A stretch of DNA of 28,751 nt, taken from positions 1 to 28,751 of the IMG/VR virus record IMGVR_UViG_3300027777_000114. One strand, given 5' to 3'. Each line of letters opens with the position of its first letter. Within the stretch, counting starts at the first letter, position 1. The position numbers and the translations under genes were made by a program. A model generated the notes under the pieces. That model was not told the origin of the DNA, searched no databases, and saw nothing but the letters and a program-made list of their open reading frames with translations. Shown piece after piece: positions 1 through 9,700 of this stretch. The DNA comes from a virus.

Positions 1-824
1 ACATAACCTAAGTCGTGTTGGAAATATATAATTGGTTCACCAAATGTATAGTCTGATTTCTTACCTACTTGTTCGATACGATAGATAAATGTATCATCAT
101 ATAGTTCTAAGATAATACCACTCTCTTCTACCTTACTTCCTACCTTGACATCTGAGTTATCATCACATATCACTAAGTAGTATTCACCATATTCTTGACC
201 TACAATTCTCTTACAATTATAGTATGATGGCATTGGCTTAATAAGATTGTTACTCATCAATACTTGTTCACCATCCATCATTGGTGCTTCTACATCAAAC
301 TCTTCAGGTTCGATGGCAATGATGCCATTAGGGTCAATCAATTTGAGAGTAGGTAGCATTGACTTGACGAATGCCTCGACACTACCAAACTTATCAATCT
401 CTTCATTTATGAATCTGCTAAATGTATCTTCACCAAATCGTTCATCAGTTTCGGGTTTTACATTTATGCTCCAGTTTTGGTCAGCAAATGCACGAGATAT
501 TGTAGCTTTAAAATCCTCAAATACATTAAGAGTAGTAGCCTTGTAGTTAGCCTTAATGTACTCATATTGTGCTTCTGTTTGGTTAGGACTTCTAACAGAT
601 AAAAGATGCTCAGGATAGACATCTGCTCTTGCGTGAGGAAGGATAGAATCATACATCATTGCAGAGAAATTGTACCCATCCCAATATTCGGGATATTGAT
701 ACATTCCTACCCTACGTTTTGATATAGGATTGACCATTGACCTTGACTTGTCATTGTCGAATGCCTTATGTTTTTTGGCAAACCTATTGACTATCTTATT
801 TACTTCCTCAATTGAGAGTGCCAT
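1..824 (-). CDS. Portal-like head protein, N-terminal part (3' end outside window)
   Basis: An open frame of 274 codons starts at the ATG at 824 (MALSIEEVNKIVNRFAKKHK) and runs off the left edge without a stop, so the C-terminus is missing. The protein is hydrophilic and acidic, with stretches such as VYPEHLLSVRSPNQTEAQYE, WSINVKPETDERFGEDTF and LKLIDPNGIIAIEPEEF. These resemble a large structural protein that I know from Bacteroidota siphophages and regard as the portal or a portal-like protein of the head. This is from memory of the family, not a search. The start overlaps the stop of the 26-aa ORF upstream (TAATG). It lies downstream of the glycan-modifying genes rather than next to the terminase, which is unusual if it is the portal. 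An alternative is another large head or minor structural protein. Confidence 0.55.
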   Translation of the reverse strand, partial: MALSIEEVNKIVNRFAKKHKAFDNDKSRSMVNPISKRRVGMYQYPEYWDGYNFSAMMYDSILPHARADVYPEHLLSVRSPNQTEAQYEYIKANYKATTLNVFEDFKATISRAFADQNWSINVKPETDERFGEDTFSRFINEEIDKFGSVEAFVKSMLPTLKLIDPNGIIAIEPEEFDVEAPMMDGEQVLMSNNLIKPMPSYYNCKRIVGQEYGEYYLVICDDNSDVKVGSKVEESGIILELYDDTFIYRIEQVGKKSDYTFGEPIIYFQHDLGY

Positions 825-904
825 TATGCTACTACTTTAGTTGATGTTGTTGAGTTAATGATGTGTGAGCCACAAGATTTAGAACGACAGAATGTAGTTT
901 TCAT
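824..904 (-). CDS. Tiny conserved-looking ORF, 26 aa
   Basis: A 26-codon frame (MKTTFCRSKSCGSHIINSTT then STKVVA) begins 7 nt after the stop of the methyltransferase gene. It ends in TAATG, sharing one base with the start codon of the portal-like gene. It fills the only gap between these two genes, and the coupling is the kind used throughout this genome. Cys6 and Cys11 could be half of a metal site but the protein is too short to say. No function is recognised. It could be a chance frame or a leader whose translation aids initiation of the next gene. Confidence 0.4.
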   Translation of the reverse strand: MKTTFCRSKSCGSHIINSTTSTKVVA

Positions 905-911
905 ATGATTG

Positions 912-1520
912 TTATTTATGTAGGATGGATAAACCACGACCTTCAGGTGTATTTAATGTTGTTGTCTTGTACTTGTAGTATGCAGCATACTCAACAAGTT
1001 TCTTAGGGTCTTCTAAATGGATAGTATCGTGATAAACGATTACACCACCACGACTAACTAACTTTTCAACTAACTTAAACTCAGGTAAGATAGATGCCCA
1101 CGAATGGTCACCATCAACAAAGATTAAATCAAAGTGATTAGATGGTAGTTTTTTTAATTCATTGTGAGAATTTCCCAAGATAAAGTCAATTGACTTACCA
1201 CCCTCTGCCATATATAACTTAGTTGCTGGTGTACGATAATCATTTATATCTATACCAACATATTGACCTCCTTGTGGTAGTGCCTTGATGAGATGTTGTG
1301 CAGTCTCACCTTCAAATACTCCAACTTCAAGAATTGTCTTGTACTTAGACATCTTAACAAGTGATGCTAAGAACTGACCTACCTCATCTTCAGAGTTCCA
1401 ATCGTGTCTTGCTATCTCTGTAAATGTTTCAGTAGTGACAATGACAGATGGTGTTATTTCAATTTCAGTAACGACCTTCTTAGGTCTGCCTTTAGGTTTT
1501 TTGGTAGATGTATCTTTCAT
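912..1520 (-). CDS. Class I SAM-dependent methyltransferase (Methyltransf_24-like)
   Basis: A 202-aa Rossmann-fold methyltransferase. Motif I is LEVGVFEG at residues 64-71. The acidic end of strand 2 is in VGIDIND (D91). The strand-4 motif is IFVDGDHSW (D136), typical of the Methyltransf_24 group. That group usually methylates sugars or small molecules in glycan pathways rather than DNA. Ahead of the domain, residues 8-15 (KPKGRPKK) look like an AT-hook, a minor-groove DNA-binding tripeptide context; this may be incidental. The start ATG overlaps the stop of the glycosyltransferase-like gene (ATGA), so the two are translationally coupled and likely act together, perhaps to methylate a glycan on the virion. 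The acceptor substrate cannot be told from sequence. Confidence 0.75.
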   Translation of the reverse strand: MKDTSTKKPKGRPKKVVTEIEITPSVIVTTETFTEIARHDWNSEDEVGQFLASLVKMSKYKTILEVGVFEGETAQHLIKALPQGGQYVGIDINDYRTPATKLYMAEGGKSIDFILGNSHNELKKLPSNHFDLIFVDGDHSWASILPEFKLVEKLVSRGGVIVYHDTIHLEDPKKLVEYAAYYKYKTTTLNTPEGRGLSILHK

Positions 1521-2470
1521 TTGTTAACGTATTTCTGAGATATGATATTATCAATATGAAACTCGTGTATCTTATTATTTTTTTTCATTATTACCCTCAT
1601 TAATCTATCAAGCCACTCAGTATAAAATCTTGATGTAAAGTTACGACCACCATAGTATGATTGAAAGTAATAATTATCAGTTACCTCTTGAAATGATAAA
1701 CCACGAACTGAGGCAAAATGAATGAATCCAGTTTCAGATTTACCCTCACCTACTATACCATCATTCTTATATGATGGGTCATATTGAGTCATTGCCAATG
1801 CAACATTCATATATAGTTCATCGGGTTGACCATTGCCCCACTTCATTCTAAGTCTATTAGTAGGCAGTTGATTAGTCGTATAAAGAATTCTAAGAACACC
1901 AAATAAATCTTTGGACTCTTTGCACTTCTTAATGAATTGAAGACTGCTATTGATGGCTGGTAAGATGGCATCATTATCTAATTTAAAATGAGACCATATG
2001 TCATCTGCCCAACCCCATTGCATTGATGGGATATCACGACCTAAACCAATAGTATGATATCCCACACAATGACTGATGTAATGCCTCTTGGTACTAACTA
2101 AATCGTCAATGAGTGGTTGAATGTCTTTAAGACATATAGCATCAACATCAAGATATAGATTATTTTTAAAAGGCAAATACTTATATAAAGACACCTTTAA
2201 CATAGCTGGGTCAAATTTACCATCAACGTAAAGGTCGGAATGTTCTATTTGATTTATTGAATCGACATACTTGTCAATATCACCAGTTGCATTGTAGCAC
2301 TTCTTAATGTCATCAACAAAGAGTGCAATATTAATATTAGGCGAGTAATGTCTTATTGAATAGGCTAAGTTATATGCTGCTTGGTAATAGCCTTGTTTAC
2401 CAAATGCAAATAGTACCACACCCTCCGAAGAAGATGTGGTAATATCGTTAGATGTTAGTTCCTGACTCAT
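1517..2470 (-). CDS. Glycosyltransferase-like protein (GT-A type, DVD motif)
   Basis: A 317-aa protein starting at ATG 2470 (MSQELTSND). This start shares one base with the stop of the upstream tail gene (TAATG), whereas a longer frame beginning at 2524 would overlap that gene by 55 nt. The N-terminal half has the pattern of nucleotide-sugar glycosyltransferases: VVLFAFGKQGYYQAAYNLAYS at the nucleotide-binding end, then LYLDVDAICLKDI with the metal-binding DxD at residues 108-110. C-terminal QPDELYMNVALA fits the acceptor-side acidic region. It resembles GT8-like or DUF-type phage glycosyltransferases. No signal peptide or membrane segment is visible, so it would act in the cytoplasm, for example glycosylating a virion protein. 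The link to the following methyltransferase supports a glycan-modification pair. Confidence 0.6.
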   Translation of the reverse strand: MSQELTSNDITTSSSEGVVLFAFGKQGYYQAAYNLAYSIRHYSPNINIALFVDDIKKCYNATGDIDKYVDSINQIEHSDLYVDGKFDPAMLKVSLYKYLPFKNNLYLDVDAICLKDIQPLIDDLVSTKRHYISHCVGYHTIGLGRDIPSMQWGWADDIWSHFKLDNDAILPAINSSLQFIKKCKESKDLFGVLRILYTTNQLPTNRLRMKWGNGQPDELYMNVALAMTQYDPSYKNDGIVGEGKSETGFIHFASVRGLSFQEVTDNYYFQSYYGGRNFTSRFYTEWLDRLMRVIMKKNNKIHEFHIDNIISQKYVNK

Positions 2471-3006
2471 TAAAAGATTCCTGCTGGTGCAGCGAATTGA
2501 GTTGGAATTGACTTCTGTCTCCAAGAGAATGTTACTTCATATCTCTGCAATTCGTTGTTCTGTTCAGGGATAATGAAGTTAGCAGATGTCGTGATACCTA
2601 CTGGTGGGTCAATGTAAATTACTTTACCCGAATCACATAAGTATGCCATAATCCAACCAACCTTCTGCTGATTCAAAGAGTTATAGAATACATTGTTTTG
2701 GTCAGTCACGTTAGCATCGTATAAAGTAGCAGTTCGGTCTTCGTTGATACGGATTTGTGTACCACATCCAACTGGTGAATCCACCTGAATAGGTGAACCA
2801 GCGGGTAGCGCAAAACGTATATCTTCAACCATTACCGCAGTACCAGCATCTAATGCTGCCGTAATTTCAGCAGCATCAGTAGGGTCAGCTAATACAGATG
2901 CACAAGAACCAATGATGATAGCGGATACTCCGCCAAGTTTATACTCTCCACATACGACTAAGTCGTGTATTTCAAGTCCTGATTCGCAATATGAGGCGCA
3001 GCCCAT
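2470..3006 (-). CDS. Tail-tube-like virion protein
   Basis: A 178-aa protein with an N-terminal Cys-rich start (MGCASYCESGLEIHDLVVCG), then alternating beta-strand-like segments. It ends in LQRYEVTFSWRQKSIPTQFA, a pattern resembling the closing strands of tail-tube-like proteins of Bacteroidota siphophages. It follows the tail-tip genes and has its own candidate promoter and an 84-nt leader region, as expected for an abundant structural protein. The ATG at 3006 is the first start available. The call rests on general resemblance and position; another abundant structural or decoration protein is possible. Confidence 0.45.
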   Translation of the reverse strand: MGCASYCESGLEIHDLVVCGEYKLGGVSAIIIGSCASVLADPTDAAEITAALDAGTAVMVEDIRFALPAGSPIQVDSPVGCGTQIRINEDRTATLYDANVTDQNNVFYNSLNQQKVGWIMAYLCDSGKVIYIDPPVGITTSANFIIPEQNNELQRYEVTFSWRQKSIPTQFAAPAGIF

Positions 3007-3081
3007 TGTGTATAGATTTAAGTTGTTTCAGTCGCTCTTAAAGGTCGCTTCTGTTAAACCTACGGGTTGCAAAAAGATGAA
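3007..3081 (-). other. Structured untranslated leader of the tail-tube-like mRNA
   Basis: This 75-nt non-coding stretch, unusually long for this compact genome, reads on the minus strand AACC-CGTA-GGTT (small hairpin). Then GTTT-AA-CAG pairs with CTG-AAAC across a loop containing two copies of AGCGAC separated by 7 nt. No alternative start codon is present. It may stabilise the mRNA or regulate translation; no known riboswitch is recognised. Confidence 0.35.
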
Positions 3082-3109
3082 CAAATATAATTAATTTTCT
3101 TGATACAAA
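3082..3109 (-). promoter_or_regulatory. Candidate Bacteroidota promoter for the tail-tube-like gene
   Basis: On the minus strand the -7 box TATATTTG (followed by T) is at 3089-3082, with TTTG at 3109-3106, a 16-nt spacer. It overlaps the last codons of the 556-aa gene. The spacing is at the short end of the known TTG/TAnnTTTG range (about 17-23). A leader of roughly 70 nt would follow. Confidence 0.5.
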
Positions 3110-4761
3110 TTAATTGAATCTTGAGTTGTAATTCGATTAAGGTCTTGAGTCAATATAAATGGCTCATCTTGATTATCTAATATGGATGGTAGGCAGTCAG
3201 CATCTGAGTCAGTACATTGCACCTTAACTACCTTATTCTCTTTCTCAAGTAAGTCAATATTAAACGAACCTAAGTATGTATCAGCATCTGACCAATCAAT
3301 AGTTGGAAATGCATTGTCTTGTGGAAACATCAACACACCATTAACATAGCAATTGTCATAGTAGAAGATGGTAGATAAGAAATCAAGAACGTATTCAGGC
3401 AATCTACCAAAATGATATGTCCATTGTTTAAGACGATTGACATAGTTTGCATTCCACTTACCTGATGCATAACGAAAGGTATTAGCATTAGTCACATATT
3501 GAGCCTTAGACCTTCTACCTTCAAGTCTTATCATAGGTAAGAATGAACTACCACCAAAGGCAAGATTGAACTGGTCTTGTGCGTTACATCCTTCTATTTT
3601 GAAATACTTGCAAGAATCATTATAGTCACCAATTGTAAGTATGTCACTATACATATCCCATTGGACATCGTTATTATCTATGCTTATTTCAACAAGTTTA
3701 ATATTAGCATATCCAGTACCTACACCATTATCTTGGACTATAATAGTAACTTGAGTTCCATTGGTTGATGGATTACCAGCAGTAATAGCAGCAGTCAAGT
3801 AACCAGTACCAGCACCAAAATAAACAAACTCATCTCCAATTTGAACTGAGATATTAGCATTACTTCTACTTTCAACGAATATTGAAACATAGTAATACTT
3901 GCCAGTACAAGCACTAACACTATTAATTAAGTAAGCAGTTGAATCTTCATAAGGTAAATCAAAGTATGCACTACCCTCACTCAATGTAACTACTGCATCA
4001 AATTCAGTTATGTATGCCCATCCATCAACACCTATACGTGGAAGACTTCTGAATACTCCATTTACTAAATAACTCTGACCACAAGTATTAGAACAAAAGT
4101 CTGTCATTGATATTCTATAACATCCTTCACTTACTGCTACATTAGTTAAATCAAATGCAGTTGTAATCTTATTGTCTTTGAGAGTATAGATAGGTGTTAT
4201 TAAATCAATCGTTTCTAAAGTTGTTGCATCAACAATACCTACCTTCATCTGATTGATAGATGGTAGACCATCAACTAAAATATACTGACTTAAACAACCC
4301 TTCCAACCTACCTCACCAGTATTGGTATAGAATCTTAATGTGATACTATCATTGGTCATTGTTGGATTGGCAAAGTACAAGGTATATGTACCAGCTAATG
4401 TAATTTGATATGTTGACGAGCCATCTACACTAACATTCAATACACCCTCATCAAAGGTCAATATTGTAAATGTCACTTGATATAACTGGAAAATATATTG
4501 TGTTCTAAGATATACTGCATATACACCAGCATCTCCTACACTACATATCTTATTATCTATGTCTTGCCATACTCCTAAAAAAGAATCATATTTATAGCAA
4601 CTTGATATACTACAAGGTGTTGATTCAACTTGAAAGAATAGCTGGTCATTAAGGTCAACCAATTGTCTATAACTACCATCCCCACATTCAATGCAAGGTG
4701 TTTGTATTTCCTCTTCCGTATGAAATATAATAGGTTGGTTTGGTATTGATGTATAACTCAT
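3091..4761 (-). CDS. Tail-tip / distal tail structural protein, 556 aa
   Basis: A large beta-rich protein with many Tyr, Thr, Ser and Asn residues and paired cysteines near the N-terminus (PCIECGDG, CSISSCY). Its ATG overlaps the stop of the 670-aa gene (ATGA), and it follows tape measure and tip protein in order, so it is very likely part of the tail tip or baseplate. Residues about 240-360 (CYRISMTDFCSNTCG, then GEFVYFGAGTG-like strands) look like a carbohydrate-binding or jelly-roll-like module, but I cannot name one. C-terminal WTYHFGRLPEYVLDFLSTIF and VVKVQCTDSDADC are reminiscent of tail proteins found at this position in Bacteroidota siphophages. No enzymatic motif is seen. Confidence 0.6.
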   Translation of the reverse strand: MSYTSIPNQPIIFHTEEEIQTPCIECGDGSYRQLVDLNDQLFFQVESTPCSISSCYKYDSFLGVWQDIDNKICSVGDAGVYAVYLRTQYIFQLYQVTFTILTFDEGVLNVSVDGSSTYQITLAGTYTLYFANPTMTNDSITLRFYTNTGEVGWKGCLSQYILVDGLPSINQMKVGIVDATTLETIDLITPIYTLKDNKITTAFDLTNVAVSEGCYRISMTDFCSNTCGQSYLVNGVFRSLPRIGVDGWAYITEFDAVVTLSEGSAYFDLPYEDSTAYLINSVSACTGKYYYVSIFVESRSNANISVQIGDEFVYFGAGTGYLTAAITAGNPSTNGTQVTIIVQDNGVGTGYANIKLVEISIDNNDVQWDMYSDILTIGDYNDSCKYFKIEGCNAQDQFNLAFGGSSFLPMIRLEGRRSKAQYVTNANTFRYASGKWNANYVNRLKQWTYHFGRLPEYVLDFLSTIFYYDNCYVNGVLMFPQDNAFPTIDWSDADTYLGSFNIDLLEKENKVVKVQCTDSDADCLPSILDNQDEPFILTQDLNRITTQDSINLYQEN

Positions 4762-6770
4762 CTTAGTATCTTGTTAGACTTTAATTCAAATGATGCTTGT
4801 TGTTCAATGATACTCTTAACATCTAACTTCTTTATGTATCCTTTGATTACTCTTAATGGGTCATCCCATCTACCAAATGATATTGGTCGTGATGAGTTAT
4901 CAAGTATCTGTTCAATCTCACTCATTGCCAATGGTCGTTCAAACTTATAGATTAATCTTCTAATCTCATTTGGGTCAACTGGTACTAATTCACTTCTGTC
5001 GAATGGTCTACCACTACCTTCAAAATATGTTTTATATCCTTGAAGATTTTCTCTTGATATTTTACCATTATAATTTATTGATGAATCTACTGATAAACCA
5101 CACCAATCAACCTTAATAATATCACCAGCTACACATACTAAGTTATTCCAAGTGACACTCGTTACATTACTACTATTAATAGTCATAAATTTAGGTAACC
5201 CAGTTCGTTCTTGAATTAATGTTGTATCATCACTTTCATATCGTTGTATCTTACAAAAGAATGTCGATAATGTATCAGGCGAATAGAATGCATAGTCTTT
5301 AACACATTGTGCCGAAAATGAATAGATACCATCATATGGAATCACATACCTATCAACATTAAAGTTATTGCCATTATCGGTTACCTCATCAGTAAACTTT
5401 AAGTGATTACCAACCATTTCTGCATAACATCTAACACCATCATCAGGATTACCTATAATGAATTGTTGTATTGGGTCGTTTGTATCAAGTATCTCTGCTC
5501 TGAATATTGTACTATTAGGGTCAAATCCTTGAAGATATTGATAGAGTGAGTTAGGGTAACCACCAAGCCAATTCTCAGCAACTTGCTCATTAATATAATC
5601 AGCATTGTATACGTGACCACCCACTCCTAATGGGTCACCTTGATTTGCAAAGATTGGATTAGCAAACCCAAACCAATTACTATCAACAAGTACCACATCA
5701 GTATCATAATCTTCTGCATCGAATCGATATATATTTTCAATTACATTAGAATCAAAGATGATATCACTTGATGTTAAGTCTAACTTATTAGTTGTATTGC
5801 ATTCACCAAGTACCCCAAATGTCTCGTCTCTGAATCCTCTAAATGTAGTCTGAGTGAATGAACATCGTTGAGTATCATTACCACATTCAAAATCATTTAA
5901 GAATGGGTCAGAGCCGAAATCAACAGATGCATATAGTTGTGTTGAATCGTAGTTAAACTTAATCTCAGGTTGATTATATAGATTGACTGATGGGTTAAGT
6001 TGTTGGAAGTAATCATAATTTTCAATGCGTAGCAAAGGCTTATTATTAGGTTGTCTTTGAATGACCATTCCTAATCTTATCTTCCTATTGAGTGCATTGT
6101 ATAACTTTTCAAATACTAAGTTGGTATGGATTGCACTATCTGACCTTATTGCCTGACCATTAGATACCATCAAGGTAGTGCCATAACCTAACTCATTTAT
6201 TTGATTTTTAAAGTAGTCAGATTCAAAGTCAACTAAGTTATCACTCATACATCCTACAAGATGTTTTAACGCATCATAGATAGTTATGAATCCAGTATTA
6301 GAACTTGTCTGATATTCGTTATTGGCTGGATTAAAAAGATTGACATAATAAACTTCAGGAGGTACTATTGGTTGAAGATTCTTAGTGATGTTTGAATCAC
6401 TAAAGAATGGTATTGACTTATTGTTATTAATTTTAGTTGAGAATGAGTCATCATATAACTTAGTTGTTACACTACATCTATCAAGGTCAAATACACATTC
6501 ACTTACTACGATGTAACCATTAGTTAATCTTTTCCAAACACCACTACAAATGTATTGTACCTCAACTTTTATAAGTGAGCAACCACCAGTATCAATTAAG
6601 TTAGTATAGATATAATCAAATGCATTTCCAATGAAGTTAAGGTCGTTATTAAATGATACAATACGAGCATTAATATTAGACTCTTCTGCAATGGTGAATC
6701 CAAACTCATCAGCATTGGTAGGTTGACCTCTATCAGTACCATCGATTAAGAACTTAATATCTACTGCCAT
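4758..6770 (-). CDS. Large tail-tip (hub/baseplate-like) protein, 670 aa
   Basis: This gene immediately follows the tape-measure gene, overlapping it by 10 nt, which is the usual position of distal-tail and hub proteins. It begins MAVDIKFLIDGTDRGQP and contains beta-rich segments such as SLIKVEVQYICSGVWKRLTN and VFDLDRCSVTTKLYDD, typical of tail-hub-type domains in Bacteroidota siphophages. Residues about 140-240 (YDALKHLVGCMSD, FEKLYNALNRKIRLG) may form the tube-facing or hub part. Residues about 340-580 are probably carbohydrate- or receptor-facing. C-terminal GYIKKLDVKSIIEQQASFEL closes the protein. No peptidase or lytic motif is visible. The assignment is by position and general resemblance. 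Confidence 0.65.
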   Translation of the reverse strand: MAVDIKFLIDGTDRGQPTNADEFGFTIAEESNINARIVSFNNDLNFIGNAFDYIYTNLIDTGGCSLIKVEVQYICSGVWKRLTNGYIVVSECVFDLDRCSVTTKLYDDSFSTKINNNKSIPFFSDSNITKNLQPIVPPEVYYVNLFNPANNEYQTSSNTGFITIYDALKHLVGCMSDNLVDFESDYFKNQINELGYGTTLMVSNGQAIRSDSAIHTNLVFEKLYNALNRKIRLGMVIQRQPNNKPLLRIENYDYFQQLNPSVNLYNQPEIKFNYDSTQLYASVDFGSDPFLNDFECGNDTQRCSFTQTTFRGFRDETFGVLGECNTTNKLDLTSSDIIFDSNVIENIYRFDAEDYDTDVVLVDSNWFGFANPIFANQGDPLGVGGHVYNADYINEQVAENWLGGYPNSLYQYLQGFDPNSTIFRAEILDTNDPIQQFIIGNPDDGVRCYAEMVGNHLKFTDEVTDNGNNFNVDRYVIPYDGIYSFSAQCVKDYAFYSPDTLSTFFCKIQRYESDDTTLIQERTGLPKFMTINSSNVTSVTWNNLVCVAGDIIKVDWCGLSVDSSINYNGKISRENLQGYKTYFEGSGRPFDRSELVPVDPNEIRRLIYKFERPLAMSEIEQILDNSSRPISFGRWDDPLRVIKGYIKKLDVKSIIEQQASFELKSNKILR

Positions 6771-9700
6771 TGGTATCTTGAATCAATTGAGTTATTAAAT
6801 TGTCTTTTATCGTTTCTCAAGTCTTTTCTTAGACCTTTAAGTTCTGCCTCCATAGTCTTTGAGTTTAATGTAGCATTTACATTAACACCCATCTCTTTAG
6901 ATTTTGAACCTAACATATAATTCATTACTGCTGGTCTTACATACCTATCGTGTATTAGCTTCTTAAAGGCATCAGAGGATTGATTTAACGCATTTAATTC
7001 TCTACGATGAGCAGATGTTTGTTTTCTGTTGACAATATACTCACCTTGCTCTGCTTCTACAATCGTACCTCCTTCACTATGTCGCTTACCGCCAATCTCT
7101 CCACCCTTCTCGAACTTAGGTACTGGTTGTGCAGCAATGGCTGCTATCTGAATTAATCCAGCAGCACCAACTAAAACTGATAAAGGAATGTTAGGTAATG
7201 CTTCAGTCACGGCTCGTGCAGTTGCTATCGTTGCTTGAAAGATTGCAAGTGCCTTATCTCTACTTGCTTGTTTACGTTTCTCTTCAGATATCAATGCTTG
7301 AGTTCTTTTTTCAAGTGCTGCACGTTGTTTGACCTTATCACGTTCTAATGCATCTGAGTTATTGATGGCATTAAGTTCAGCCTCACTTGATGCAGTAATA
7401 TCTGATACTCTTTGTTCTGTTGCTTGTTTTGATAAATCATTGATTCCTGAGAATACATTAGCAACTGCATTGGCATACTCAAATACCTTATCAAGTCTTG
7501 CTTGTTGCTCTGCATTTAACTTAGCAGTAGTATCTGCATTAATCTTAATGACTGCTGCATTATACTCTTCTTCACTCATCTTCTTTTTATCCAATGAGTT
7601 TATCTGCTTTTGACCTTCATCTTCAATCAACTTTACTCTTTGGTCATAGGTTGAACGACCTAATGTTACCGCTGCTTGTGCTTCGGCATTATCAATATCA
7701 ATACGTTTGTTAGCCTCAACTACTTTAGCTTGTGTTATTTCATTGTCGGTCTTAGCTATGATAGCCTTTCTATTAGCCTCTTTTACCTCAAGTGAACTAT
7801 TAGATATCTCATTTGCTTTTAACTCAGCCTCTGCCCTTGCACGAATCAATGATAGTTCATCAGCCAATGTCGTTACACCTAACATCTTCTGTAGTTCAAA
7901 TGACTGAACTCTTAGGTTATACTCTTCAAGTATACCTTTATTCTTGATTTCTTGAATCTTCTTTGTGCTATTGGCAGTCAGTAATTCAAGGTCAGCATTA
8001 GATGCTTGATTCAATTTAATCTTTGCTTCAAGAATATTTTTCTCAGCAGTAAATGATAACTCTGCTTGTTTTATTTCATCTTCAATACTTGCTTTACCTG
8101 ATATTCTTTTAGCCTCTAATAACTTTACCTCGTCTTCAATTGCTTTGTTGGTTGCATCAAGTCGTATCTGAGCAACATTCTCTGCTAACTGGGCATCGAT
8201 TAGTGCAATGGTAGTTGCTCTTAACTTTGCATTCTCAATACCTGATTTAGCAGCAGCCTTATCTATCTCTGCTTGTTTATTAGCTTGGTCAATCTTATTC
8301 TGTGTTGATTGACCAGTTATTACTTCAGTAGTCTTTAATTCATTCAACTGAGACTTTAACCTATCCTCAATTAACTTATCATTGATGTCTTTAAGTTTCT
8401 TAGCATTCTCTTTGGCAGTTTCAATATCAATAATATTCTTAGAACTTTGAGCAGCACTCTTATTAGCATCTTTAATTTGATTAATGCTATTAGTTACATT
8501 CTCTGTTTGTTTTGTAGTTGTCGATAATTGTTCTTCTAATTGTTTTAATCTATCAATTGAGCCTTGCTTTTCAACATCACCTAATGCTAATATTGCTTTC
8601 TTTTGTTGTTCAATTTCTCTTCTTTGATTATATGCAACATCTAATAATTTCTCTTTCTCTTTATAAAGTGCTTTAGTATCTTCTTTATTTTTTTGACCAG
8701 CATCTCTATCAATCTTATTTTTCTTAGCATCTTCCTCTTTTAGTAATCCTTGTTGAACTAACAATTGCTCATTTAAGTCTATTTGTTCAAGACCTAATTT
8801 TTTTATAAGTTCTTTTGAGTTTTGTATTTCATTATTAGATGATTTCAATGCATCAGTATATTTCTTATTTGCTTCTTGATTCAATTGATATATTTGATAT
8901 AAAGCATATAATGCTATTACCAATGCACCAATACCAGTAGCAGCTATTGATACTTTTAATAAGTCAAGACTTTTCTTGGTTGCTAATGTGGCTACCGCTG
9001 CACCTTCTTCGGCAGTAGTCAATGTACCAACTGCTCCAGCAGCAGCAGTAGTAGTTACTATCTTCTCTTTCATAAAGAAATTCTGCAAGGCTATCTTTGT
9101 TGCACCTTGACCAGTAACTAAGTCAGCTATCTCTTGTAGTCCAGTTAACAATGCCAATGCTCCCTGAGTTCTTGCAATGGTTTTATTTAAATCTTCACTT
9201 TCAATACCAAATGCAGCAGCAGCACCTTGAGCAACTGCAAAACCAGCAGCCAAACCTTTGACTGCACCTAATGCTGCATCAAACTTGAATGTATCGGATG
9301 AAAGTACTTTTACCCTTTGCTGAGTATCACTAACTTGGTCTTGTAGTTTACCAGCCTCAATTGATAGTTTCTGAAATGCAGCACTACCTTCTTGACCAGC
9401 AGTCTCAAGTCTTGATAGTTCTTCTTTTAATTCTCGTAATCTACCCTTGAGTGATTGCGTTCTCTTACCAGTCGCATCAGTACCATTAGATGTATCTGTT
9501 AATGTCTTCTGATACTTGGCTAATGCCTCCTTTGCTTTTAATGTTTCTTGAGCATTCTCTTTAACTATCTTACCAAGAGTCAATGCAGCCTTATTAAACT
9601 TGATTGATTCACCAGTTAACTTATTGAGTGCATCACGATTCTTGTTAAGATTGGCAATGTTGCTATTGATTGCCTTTGTTACCTCTTGTGAACTAAAGGC

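Noticed and set aside
247-652. Plus- and minus-strand frames of 99 and 62 codons near the left edge
   Set aside because: Both lie over the continuous portal-like frame (1-824), which has clear coding character and a coupled start.
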